From IMG/VR virus record IMGVR_UViG_3300044225_000906, positions 1 through 25,428 of that record: a stretch of DNA of 25,428 nucleotides; one strand, 5' to 3'. Source of the stretch: a virus. Under the pieces are notes generated by a model, which was not told where the DNA came from, made no database searches, and saw only the letters and a list, made by a program, of their open reading frames with translations. Below are positions 1-7,141 of this stretch, one piece after another. Each line of letters opens with the position of its first letter. The first letter of the stretch is position 1. A program made the translations under genes and the position numbers.

Positions 1-214
1 CCAACCAACTAGAGTGTGCTTGTGAATCCATACCCCACCTTTCTGTGACATTCTTTTGCATATTTGATTCTGCATCAATAAAAACCTGCGTCATTTCTTT
101 TTCAAATCTTGCTCTGTCTTCTTTACTAAATGTATGCTTAGCAACTATATTACTAATTTGCGTTGCTATTCCACCACCTGCGTTGCCAAATATTTTAGCC
201 AAAATTTGCTTCAT
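1..214 (-). CDS. 3TM-type phage holin-like protein, C-terminus beyond window
   Basis: Only the first 71 residues are visible; the gene runs off the left edge. The start ATG (214-212) overlaps the TGA of the upstream gene as ATGA. The visible part has a Gly-rich stretch (NAGGGIATQI), then an amphipathic acidic and basic helix, then TERWGMDSQAHSSWL. That last segment strongly resembles the stretch preceding the membrane segments of the GTA/3TM-type holin family, where a Trp-Leu is followed by NIRPL and three transmembrane helices. The membrane helices themselves are outside the window. The position after an M15 endolysin fits a holin that permeabilises the inner membrane at lysis. The family call is from memory; the holin role is inferred. 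Confidence 0.6.
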   Translation of the reverse strand, partial: MKQILAKIFGNAGGGIATQISNIVAKHTFSKEDRARFEKEMTQVFIDAESNMQKNVTERWGMDSQAHSSWL

Positions 215-504
215 TTTCTATAAACCTTTTTTTCTAAATCTTTTACTTGTTCTTGTAAAACATCTATTTCTTTTTGTAAAAAATCCATTCTTTGTTTTAC
301 CTCTCCTTTATTGACAGATATTACAGTTGCTTCTGGTAATTGTTTTGCTATTTCTATTTCTTGTTTTAGATTATTATAACCCATTGTTCCACTAATTACA
401 AAACCAATTACGATTGCTATGCTTTTAATATCTATTTTAATATCTGGTTTTTTATCACCGTCAATATCTATTGCCAATTTTTTGTTTAATATTTCGTCTG
501 CCAT
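211..504 (-). CDS. Small single-pass membrane protein with coiled coil, lysis region
   Basis: A 97-aa protein with a hydrophobic segment around residues 28-43 (SIAIVIGFVISGTMG) and a heptad-like charged helix from about 50 to 95 ending in basic residues. The N-terminus has an acidic loop, DIDGDKKPDI at about 13-22, that looks like a calcium-binding DxDxD loop; this may be coincidence. Its start overlaps the previous stop as TAATG, and its TGA overlaps the ATG of the holin-like gene, so the genes are probably translationally coupled. One membrane helix plus a long periplasmic or cytoplasmic coil in a lysis cassette suggests a spanin-like or holin-accessory protein, but I recognise no specific family. 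Function unknown. Confidence 0.7.
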   Translation of the reverse strand: MADEILNKKLAIDIDGDKKPDIKIDIKSIAIVIGFVISGTMGYNNLKQEIEIAKQLPEATVISVNKGEVKQRMDFLQKEIDVLQEQVKDLEKKVYRK

Positions 505-848
505 TATTTCTTGTCAATTTGTTTTAGTTTATTTATTGCCCAATTAATTCCTGCTGAACCACCCCAAGCATCCCACATAATTCCACCGCATCCCTCTGAA
601 TATGGTGTGTCTTTATTTTGTTGGTGTCTTTTAAAACTTGCCATTCTAGCAATAGTACTTCTTGTGATATTTTTACCATCTGCTAATTGACGAGCTCTTG
701 TCCATCCTACCTGTGTTCCACAAGAACTTCCATTTTTTTCTTTCCAATCAATAGCTTTTTTTGCATTATTTCTTGCACCTTTTGGATAGTCATTATACGA
801 TTCCAAATTAACTAATATCCTTGATACAAAGTTGTTTATTAAAGCCAT
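504..848 (-). CDS. Conserved phage protein with N-A-x-K-A-hydrophobic-x-W and VGWTRARQL motifs
   Basis: A 114-aa soluble protein starting at ATG 848; a TTG three bases upstream is unlikely because the preceding small ORF ends TGATG, placing its stop directly on this ATG. It carries ARNNAKKAIDWKEKNG, VGWTRARQLADG, ARMASFKRH and a glycine/tryptophan-rich C-terminus (GGIMWDAWGGSAGINWA). I recall this motif set as a small domain common in phage proteins, sometimes fused to head maturation proteases, without a settled function. Here it stands alone inside the lysis cassette. Two cysteines (in SSCGTQ and EGCGG) are present. I would not assign a role beyond conserved phage domain. Confidence 0.75.
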   Translation of the reverse strand: MALINNFVSRILVNLESYNDYPKGARNNAKKAIDWKEKNGSSCGTQVGWTRARQLADGKNITRSTIARMASFKRHQQNKDTPYSEGCGGIMWDAWGGSAGINWAINKLKQIDKK

Positions 849-1000
849 CAATAATAAATTTTAAAATGTAATACGAAAAAAGCGAAGTATAAATTGATTT
901 CTAAAAAATCATTTTCATAATCTTTTGGGTGAATTGTTAACCCAAATATAAGTGATACCGACTCTTGTAATATTAGTGCAACTTCGTATCGCTTTATCAT
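848..1000 (-). CDS. 50-aa hypothetical micro-ORF between endolysin and 114-aa gene
   Basis: This ORF fills the otherwise empty 851-996 gap. Its ATG (1000-998) overlaps the endolysin stop as ATGA, and its TGA (850-848) overlaps the ATG of the next gene as TGATG. Such exact coupling at both ends is hard to explain by chance in a genome built this way. The product begins MIKRYEVALILQESVSLIFG, continues with LTIHPKDYENDFLEI and ends in a very aromatic stretch (NLYFAFFVLHFKIYY). The C-terminal 15 residues could form a short membrane or amphipathic segment. I recognise no family with a function. Confidence 0.65.
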   Translation of the reverse strand: MIKRYEVALILQESVSLIFGLTIHPKDYENDFLEINLYFAFFVLHFKIYY

Positions 1001-1479
1001 ATTATATGATATGTAACGCTTGAGCCACGATATTTTGCCCTTAATACTCTATTTCTGTTTGATTTTTTATTTATATAAGATACGTGAATCCATTTTGGCG
1101 ATTCTTCATTTCCAAATTCCCAAATTAATTGGTCAAATTCTAATTTTTCTTTTATATATTCAAAAAGTTCTCCATTTGTTTTTTCTCCTAAAGATGTTAA
1201 ATCAATTGCGTATCCCTGTATATGTTGTGAACCTAAACTTCCATTTAATGCAGTATTTAATTCTTCACACCTGTACATTGAATTAATCCTAATTGGATGG
1301 TCTGCCCATTCTCTTAATGGTTGAAAAACTTTTTCTGCAACAACTTTCATATTTTTAATATGTTCGGTTGTCGGTATGTTTTTAATCTTTAATTTTCTTG
1401 CTGTTTGCGAATATGTAGCTTCTTTATAAGAAATATTTTTGCTTATCGCAACATCAACTTTACTTTTTGTTTTTTTCAT
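997..1479 (-). CDS. Peptidase M15-type endolysin (D-Ala-D-Ala carboxypeptidase-like)
   Basis: A 160-aa zinc peptidase of the Peptidase_M15_3 type, expected to cut peptide cross-links in host peptidoglycan at lysis. Visible family motifs are SYKEATYSQTARKLKIKN near residues 17-34, NMKVVAEKVFQPLR at 43-56, the substrate-pocket stretch INSMYRCEELN at 65-75, and the zinc ligands His86 and Asp93 in SQHIQGYAIDL plus His132 in WIHVSY. All three expected metal ligands are present and the length is normal. No signal peptide is visible, so release would depend on the holin-like proteins next door. The start overlaps the previous gene by 20 bases. The alternative name is phage-encoded carboxypeptidase; endolysin is favoured by context. 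Confidence 0.85.
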   Translation of the reverse strand: MKKTKSKVDVAISKNISYKEATYSQTARKLKIKNIPTTEHIKNMKVVAEKVFQPLREWADHPIRINSMYRCEELNTALNGSLGSQHIQGYAIDLTSLGEKTNGELFEYIKEKLEFDQLIWEFGNEESPKWIHVSYINKKSNRNRVLRAKYRGSSVTYHII

Positions 1480-1642
1480 ACATTATATACCATTTATGTC
1501 CTGTATAGCCAATCGTGGCTAATACTAGAACTATCTTTAACATTAAATCTATGTCCGTTAAACTTATACCAAATGTTGTAGCATTTAAAATATAAATTTT
1601 AAAATCAGTAATGTTCATTCCATCTTCATTATTTAGATTCAT
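1460..1642 (-). CDS. Small membrane protein, possible holin
   Basis: A 60-aa protein, or 52 aa if the internal ATG at 1618 is used (MNITDFKIYILN...). The later start would leave an 11-base gap after the upstream stop; the first start overlaps it by 14 bases. There is one clear hydrophobic helix (LMLKIVLVLATIGYTG) followed by a basic tail (HKWYIMYEKNKK), with a weaker hydrophobic segment before it (IYILNATTFGISL). One- or two-helix proteins of this kind are common just before the endolysin in Bacteroidetes phages and are often suspected holins. A holin role is inference from size, topology and position only. Confidence 0.65.
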   Translation of the reverse strand: MNLNNEDGMNITDFKIYILNATTFGISLTDIDLMLKIVLVLATIGYTGHKWYIMYEKNKK

Positions 1643-1868
1643 CCTCTTTTATTTCTGTATAGCTTCCATCTTTTAAATCAATATTAACTTTGCCATATTT
1701 TTCTTCCAATTCTTTTTTGGTTTCATTTTGTTCAGCAACGATTTGGCTATACATATGATTTAACGAGTGCTTTTGTGTTGCCAACAGACCTAAGTCGTGT
1801 AGGATAGCACCTTTTTTTTGCTCTTGTTCTTGTAATCCTTGTAGTTCTTCTTTACTTATTTTACTCAT
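1629..1868 (-). CDS. 79-aa coiled-coil hypothetical protein
   Basis: A small, highly charged, Glu/Lys/Gln-rich protein predicted to be mostly helical from residue 4 to about 58 (EELQGLQEQEQKKG, then IVAEQNETKKELEEKYGK), ending in VNIDLKDGSYTEIKEDESK. The closing KYGKVNIDLKDGSYTEI segment resembles a small family I recall from Bacteroidetes phages, always of unknown function, found near fibre and lysis genes. It has no membrane helix and no signal peptide. It follows the tail fibre by 50 A/T-rich bases and overlaps the next gene. It could be a fibre chaperone or a packing subunit, but nothing in the sequence shows that. Confidence 0.7.
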   Translation of the reverse strand: MSKISKEELQGLQEQEQKKGAILHDLGLLATQKHSLNHMYSQIVAEQNETKKELEEKYGKVNIDLKDGSYTEIKEDESK

Positions 1869-1918
1869 TTTTTAAAATTTAAATTAATAATACTCAAATA
1901 TAATATTTTCATTTTAAT

Positions 1919-4900
1919 TTATGCAAAAGTTACATCTCCCAAAGCTACACAAACATCATAAACATTGATAGTTTTTAGAGTAGTATGACTAATTGCTTTT
2001 ACTTGTAATGTTCTAACTCCACTAACATCTGTAATTCTAAATTCTACATCTTTAGAATGTGAGTGTCCTGAATCTCCTAATTCAAATTTAAGACAAGTAC
2101 TTTGATGAACAGAACCGCTTACTCTATACATTTGCGAAAAATTATTTTCACTACTAGACAATAAAACTGAATAAGCCCTATTATTAGTTATTGTATCAAA
2201 AGTTAGTATATCAGTATAATTAGTTGTGCTACTTGTACCATATTGTGTTGCCCCTTTACTTACTCCTGAAACAGTTTTTACTACACTACCATAGGCATTA
2301 ATAGCAACATTTTCTACACCACCATCTCTAAATTTAATAGGTATTCCACTCGGTGCATTTATATTCATAGCACCACCAACCATATTAATATAACCTGTTT
2401 GACTTGAGTTGCTTCTTATAACACCGATTCCCTCATCAAAAGATGAATCCTGTGAAGATTTAGAGGTTATTTTACCTCCAAAAGTTGCACCTGAATCTAC
2501 TTGAAATATACCACCACCACTAGAGTTTTCAGATAATCTTAAATTTTCACCATTACCATAAATATCCCATTGTGCCGTACCACTACCTGCATATAACCTT
2601 ACATAGTCTCCACTTGATGAACTAGAAGAAATAAACTTTTTACCTGATGCTACATATAAGTCTCCATAAAAAGCACTATTTCCTGCACCATTTACTGTTA
2701 AACTTCCTGCAAAAGTTGTATTTGAATTTGCTGACTCTATTTGAATAGCAGTTGCACCTGTACCATAATTAAAAAAATAAAAATCTTCACTTGATAAACC
2801 TCTTAATCCTGTAAACCATTTTATTGTACCATTAGTATTATATTCAAAAGTTGCACCACTTGTGTCGTTTCCTCTATCAACAACATAACTAGCACTTCCT
2901 GTATTATCTACTTTAATTGTACTTCCTGTTGTAGTTACATTACCTGAAAAAGTACCACTACCTGCAATTATACCTTTTGTACCTGTGCTAAAACTTCCAT
3001 TACCATCTCCCGAATTTATATTAAGATTTCCACTTGCAGCATTAATAGTCCAACTTCTAGTACCTGATTGGTCAAAACCTAATCTTGAACCACTAGCTAT
3101 ATTTACACCTGAATCTCCTGTAGAATTTACATTAGCACTTGTACTAAAACCACCTACTGGAGAACTAATTTGTCCTGCAAAAGTTGCATTTTTTGTATCG
3201 TGGTCTAAAGTTAAAATATCAGTTGCACCATCATTTTGAGTAAATGTCAATAATTCTCCACTAACTGTTATAACAAAATCTTTGTCAGTATCTCCCTCTA
3301 TTCTTAATGATGGCTCTGTTGTGCCTTTAGTTAATGTTAAAGTATCTCCTGATGAGTTGTTAATATTAACACTACCTGCAAAAGTTGCATTTTGAGATGC
3401 GTCTAAGGTTAAAGCTGCGTTTGAACCATTAGTTTGAAGTATTAAACTGCCACTTGAACCTCTTAAAAAAGTATTTGTGTCATCAGCACCAATTAAGATA
3501 TTAACATCATTAGTTGTATCTTTTATTGTTAATAATGGAGTAGATGCATTTTGAATATTAACACTACCTGCAAAAGTTGCATCATTATCTGCTAAAGTTA
3601 ATGCTAAAGAACCACCTGTAGCAAAACCTATTGTATCAGTACCACTTCTAAACATACCAGTATTCAAATCACTACTAAAAGTATGTGATGGTGCGCCAAC
3701 ACTACCATTTACTGTTTGTATTACACTTGAAGTTTCAATAAGTCCTGTTGCTTGTATAGAACCATCAGCTACAATTTCTCCATTTTCTCCAAATTTTACT
3801 TTTTCTGATTTACCTGATGCATTTATTGTAATAAAATCTGTTGTACCTGAACCTGATTCACATCTAAATAACCAATTTTCATTACCACTATGATTTATAG
3901 TTAGGAAAGCATTACCATCAGTTATATTTGTTAAAGCTATTGGAATAGATGCACCTGATAATGAAATACTTGTAGCAGTTATACTAGAATTAAAAGTAGC
4001 CCCCGAACTGCTTACTTGTAAAAAATTAGTATCGTTATCTTGATTTCTTAAGAAAATAGTATTTCCATTAAGAGCTAATTGTCTATCTAATAAAGATTGT
4101 ATATGATTTACATTTGTAGTAGAATTATGGAAGATTTCAAAATCAGGAACTGCACCAAAAGTTATTTTAGTGTTATCTCCTAAAGCAACATTTCCTACAT
4201 TCAAGTCTGCTAAGGTATATCCTGTTGCAGTTGTATCTACTGTTGTTGTAGGTTCTGTTGTTGTACCTTTAAATAAATTAAAAGTATTAGAATCAGAAGC
4301 ATCAGCAAATAATCCTAAATATCTATTTGAACCATCATTATACCTACCATAAAAACCAATATCAACTGAATTAGCAGAATTGTCTTTTGCCATAGATATA
4401 AGAGGGTCTTCTACTGCTAGTGTTGATGTATTTACAGTTGTAGTTGTACCATTAACTGTTAAGTCTTGTGCTATAACTACACTTCCTGCAAAATTTGCTT
4501 CTTTTGTATTTTTAATAGTTAATGCTTCAACAATTTCACTTCCACCAGCACCATTATTATTAGGTACTGAAAAAATTAAATTTCCATCAAAACTATTATT
4601 AGCATTTTCTTTTAATTGAATACGAGCAATAGAATCTGGAGAACCACTATGTCCATATCCAAAATCTAAAGTTGCTGTACTTTGTACACCTGCATTATGA
4701 GTAGAACTATTTATATATAATTTACGAGCAGTACCACCTTGTATTGTTATATCATCACTTGTTATTATCCCACCTGTAACTGTTACACCTGTACTTGTAG
4801 TAGATAATTTTTCATTTCCAGCTTGTCTTAATGATACATTTTCTGTACCTGTATTCATTGCAATAAATGTATTTCCATTAGATTGATTTCTAAAGAAAAT

Positions 4901-6550
4901 ATTTGTTCCATTACTTTGAACATATAAATCTCCTGTACCTACTTCATTTATATATGAGTTTGAACCGTCGTGGTATATTTGAAGGTCGTACGAAGCACCG
5001 AGTAATAATTTACCAGAATCTGTATTTATACCTACATTTCCATTTGCCCCTGTTACAGTAATTGTTCCAGTTGAATCTATCGTACCATTTACTATAACAC
5101 CACCTGCTGAAGTTTCAAATTTCTTTGAATTGTCGTAATATAATTCAACAGCACCATTTTCTACTGAATTAATTATTAATTCATCTACTGCCGAATTATA
5201 TACTCTAAATTGATTTGTAGAAAGTCTTAAACCACCACTTCCAGTATCTTTTATGTAACTATTACTACCATCGTGATAAATTTCTAAATCTCCACTTGTT
5301 CCTAATTCTAATTTTGCATTATCAATAAACCTAAAATTTTTATTTGATGTAACTCTGTTTTCGCTACCATCTAAAAAGAAATAAGTTTCTAAACCACCTG
5401 AATTATCATCACATCTAAATAAAATATCTTTGTCATCAGCGTGATTTTCTATTTGTAAATCTCCTGTGTAATTTTGTACATAGGTATTATTATTAGCAGA
5501 TGTATGTACGATTCTAAAATCATCACTACTTCCAATATCTAATTGTACATCATCTAATAATCTTAAACTTTTACTAAATATATTTCTTTCGACACCACCA
5601 TCAACTCTAAAATATTCTGTTACTCCACCAGTACCATCATCTGACTTAAATATAATATCACTATCATCAGCTACATTAGATATATTTAGATGCCCTGTGT
5701 GATTTGTTATAGAACCCTCACTACCTGAGTGTGTCATTCCTAAATCATTTGAATTACCTGATGATAAAAATTCTCCATCAGGAACTCTAACACTACCAGT
5801 AGGTATCACATTTCCTGTAACATCTATGCCTGTGTTTGTTGTAGAAATTTTTAAATTGTTATTATAATATAAATGTGAACCACCACCACCTGTGAATTGA
5901 GCTATATTATCTCCATTGCTAACTCTTTGTATATATAAACTTTCACTTGTTCTTAAATATAAATTTCCTGTGCCACCCTCATCAATATAAGAATTTGAAC
6001 CATTATGATAAATTTCAAAGTCATTATCTGTGCCAAATCTTATCCTACCATTATCTCCAAAGGATAAATTTCCACCTATTGTTACATTTGTTGGTAAACC
6101 TATTTGTAATTGCTGACTACCTACTGATGTTGATGTTTCTATTTCGTTAGCAGTACCTATAATTGCAAACACTTGTGAATCTAAATCCACTGATGATTGT
6201 ACGGAAGCGTCATCTCCTCTAAAATCTAAATCCTCTAATGTTATTTGTGAGGTAACAAAATCTTTTACTGCTGCACTTGTAGGAATAGATGTGTCGTTGT
6301 CATTATTTCCTATTCCGTCAGCTTCATCTACAAACTTTGTGATTGTTATATTTTCCCCTGTGTCTTTTAACGAGCCAAATTCTAAAATATTTGTTACCTT
6401 AAAATCCCCTGCGTTGTTTAGGTGTATTCCTGTTGCGTTACCAGAACCATCTGTTAATTCTCTTAATGAAGAACTAATTACTGCATTATCAATGGTCTTA
6501 ATAAGCCCTACATAAGTATTCGATATTTTATTATTAAATAGACTTGCCAT
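1919..6550 (-). CDS. Giant repetitive tail fibre / adhesin
   Basis: A 1543-aa Gly/Ser/Thr/Asn-rich beta-structured protein, by far the largest gene here, expected to be a virion fibre contacting the host. The N-terminus (about 1-110, YVGLIKTIDNAVISSSL and SIPTSAAVKDFV) is non-repetitive and probably anchors to the tail. Residues ~170-550 hold diverged repeats built on an (F/L)xIYHDGSNSYI core followed by a short tail with G-[DN]-L. Near residue 700 the segment VNGTTTTVNTSTLAVEDPL resembles a motif common in marine phage fibres. From ~690 to ~1290 modules begin with TFAGS or similar. The C-terminal ~90 residues (SKGATQYGTSSTTNYTDIL onward) look like a distinct tip. No intramolecular chaperone motif is evident. 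A 32-aa ORF overlaps its start. Confidence 0.85.
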   Translation of the reverse strand: MASLFNNKISNTYVGLIKTIDNAVISSSLRELTDGSGNATGIHLNNAGDFKVTNILEFGSLKDTGENITITKFVDEADGIGNNDNDTSIPTSAAVKDFVTSQITLEDLDFRGDDASVQSSVDLDSQVFAIIGTANEIETSTSVGSQQLQIGLPTNVTIGGNLSFGDNGRIRFGTDNDFEIYHNGSNSYIDEGGTGNLYLRTSESLYIQRVSNGDNIAQFTGGGGSHLYYNNNLKISTTNTGIDVTGNVIPTGSVRVPDGEFLSSGNSNDLGMTHSGSEGSITNHTGHLNISNVADDSDIIFKSDDGTGGVTEYFRVDGGVERNIFSKSLRLLDDVQLDIGSSDDFRIVHTSANNNTYVQNYTGDLQIENHADDKDILFRCDDNSGGLETYFFLDGSENRVTSNKNFRFIDNAKLELGTSGDLEIYHDGSNSYIKDTGSGGLRLSTNQFRVYNSAVDELIINSVENGAVELYYDNSKKFETSAGGVIVNGTIDSTGTITVTGANGNVGINTDSGKLLLGASYDLQIYHDGSNSYINEVGTGDLYVQSNGTNIFFRNQSNGNTFIAMNTGTENVSLRQAGNEKLSTTSTGVTVTGGIITSDDITIQGGTARKLYINSSTHNAGVQSTATLDFGYGHSGSPDSIARIQLKENANNSFDGNLIFSVPNNNGAGGSEIVEALTIKNTKEANFAGSVVIAQDLTVNGTTTTVNTSTLAVEDPLISMAKDNSANSVDIGFYGRYNDGSNRYLGLFADASDSNTFNLFKGTTTEPTTTVDTTATGYTLADLNVGNVALGDNTKITFGAVPDFEIFHNSTTNVNHIQSLLDRQLALNGNTIFLRNQDNDTNFLQVSSSGATFNSSITATSISLSGASIPIALTNITDGNAFLTINHSGNENWLFRCESGSGTTDFITINASGKSEKVKFGENGEIVADGSIQATGLIETSSVIQTVNGSVGAPSHTFSSDLNTGMFRSGTDTIGFATGGSLALTLADNDATFAGSVNIQNASTPLLTIKDTTNDVNILIGADDTNTFLRGSSGSLILQTNGSNAALTLDASQNATFAGSVNINNSSGDTLTLTKGTTEPSLRIEGDTDKDFVITVSGELLTFTQNDGATDILTLDHDTKNATFAGQISSPVGGFSTSANVNSTGDSGVNIASGSRLGFDQSGTRSWTINAASGNLNINSGDGNGSFSTGTKGIIAGSGTFSGNVTTTGSTIKVDNTGSASYVVDRGNDTSGATFEYNTNGTIKWFTGLRGLSSEDFYFFNYGTGATAIQIESANSNTTFAGSLTVNGAGNSAFYGDLYVASGKKFISSSSSSGDYVRLYAGSGTAQWDIYGNGENLRLSENSSGGGIFQVDSGATFGGKITSKSSQDSSFDEGIGVIRSNSSQTGYINMVGGAMNINAPSGIPIKFRDGGVENVAINAYGSVVKTVSGVSKGATQYGTSSTTNYTDILTFDTITNNRAYSVLLSSSENNFSQMYRVSGSVHQSTCLKFELGDSGHSHSKDVEFRITDVSGVRTLQVKAISHTTLKTINVYDVCVALGDVTFA
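3174..3582 (-). repeat. TFAGS-type coding repeats in tail fibre
   Basis: Within the fibre gene a 29-base sequence is repeated exactly at 3362-3390 and 3554-3582, 192 bases (64 codons) apart. Its 16-base core, cctgcaaaagttgcat on the plus strand, recurs at 3174-3189, 67 codons from the next copy. The translated unit reads ATFAGSVNI or ATFAGQI. Diverged copies occur near 2700 and 4487. The spacing is a multiple of three, as expected for duplicated protein modules. Confidence 0.8.
4065..6030 (-). repeat. IYHDGSNSYI-type coding repeats in tail fibre
   Basis: At least three strong copies of a segment encoding (F/L)xIYH(D/N)GSNSYI lie near 4962, 5265 and 5997, with weaker relatives near 4100 (FEIFHNSTTN), 5500 (FRIVHTSANNNTYV) and 5720 (LGMTHSGSEGSI). 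Strong copies are 303 and 732 bases apart, both multiples of three, so each unit is roughly 80-100 codons. The repeats explain why this part of the window appears internally similar. Confidence 0.75.
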
Positions 6551-6632
6551 AATTTATCTTTATTTTTTTATCCTCTTTTTTTAAAAAAGTTTTTAATTTC
6601 TCAATATTTTTCCTTTTTGGTTTATATGTCAT
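6534..6632 (-). CDS. 32-aa lysine-rich micro-ORF bridging to the fibre gene
   Basis: This ORF starts at an ATG (6632-6630) overlapping the TGA of the head-completion-like gene as ATGA, and stops 17 bases inside the fibre gene in another frame. The product reads MTYKPKRKNIEKLKTFLKKE and continues with lysine-rich sequence. The lysines partly reflect A-rich leader DNA, so it may simply be a leader read through by coupled ribosomes rather than a functional protein. The ATGA junction matches the style of other real genes here. No family recognised. Confidence 0.35.
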   Translation of the reverse strand: MTYKPKRKNIEKLKTFLKKEDKKIKINYGKSI

Positions 6633-7141
6633 AACACCCAACCATTAAATGTAGCATCTTGACTTGGATTAATGTCGTCGTTACTATTGCTTGTATACTC
6701 TGGATAATCACTATTTCTAAAACTAATATAATCTATAAATCTCCTTGTGTACCATTGAGCATTATCTCTTGCTTTTTCAACCAAATAATCTACTTCATTC
6801 TTTGAGACCGTTTCACTTGTCTCGCTTGTGTGTTTAAAAATTCCACCATTCCTTATTTGATATGCTGCAAATGGAATATAATCCACTTGACTATACCAAA
6901 TTAACATTGGAACTATATAATCATTTAAAAGTGTTTTATATTTTGCGTTTGCATTTAAGTCAATATCGCCACTTGTAATTAATGTTCCAATCTTATTATA
7001 TAACTCCGTTCCGAGATAGTTTTGTATATGTATCTCTTGTGCAAGTTTTATAAATTGTATGAACTTGTCTGTGTCAACATTCCCATCCATTATGGAGTTG
7101 CGAATTAAATCTGTTCTATTTATAAAAAGTGCCGTTGCCAT
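6629..7141 (-). CDS. Head completion / connector-like protein (DUF6712-like)
   Basis: A 170-aa mainly helical protein. The sequence (NVDTDKFIQFIKLAQEIHIQNYLGTELYNKI, near residues 21-51, then IVPMLIWYSQVDYIPFAAY and the ending DATFNGWVL) matches a family I recall from Bacteroidetes phages as DUF6712. This family sits beside portal and capsid genes and resembles the helical head-tail adaptor class. It starts on the portal stop as TAATG, consistent with coupled production with the portal. A role in closing the head under the portal is inferred from family position, not from catalytic or binding motifs. Confident as a structural gene, less so on the precise role. Confidence 0.7.
   Translation of the reverse strand: MATALFINRTDLIRNSIMDGNVDTDKFIQFIKLAQEIHIQNYLGTELYNKIGTLITSGDIDLNANAKYKTLLNDYIVPMLIWYSQVDYIPFAAYQIRNGGIFKHTSETSETVSKNEVDYLVEKARDNAQWYTRRFIDYISFRNSDYPEYTSNSNDDINPSQDATFNGWVL

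Noticed and set aside
45-314. Plus-strand ORF of 89 aa opposite the holin-like and membrane-protein genes.
   Set aside because: It is antisense to two coupled minus-strand genes, Leu/Phe-rich as expected for the complement of lysine-rich coding DNA, and lacks any recognisable motif.
925-945. Hairpin TTGGGT/ACCCAA as a terminator.
   Set aside because: No T run follows on either strand and it lies inside the 50-aa ORF.
3174-3582. Regularly spaced short repeats that could suggest a CRISPR array.
   Set aside because: Spacing is 192-201 bases, in frame, and the repeats translate into protein modules of the fibre; no array structure.
2985-6515. Several plus-strand ORFs of 60-84 aa opposite the tail fibre.
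   Set aside because: They are antisense by-products of repetitive Ser/Thr/Gly codons; they share no coherent protein features and follow the repeat pattern of the fibre.
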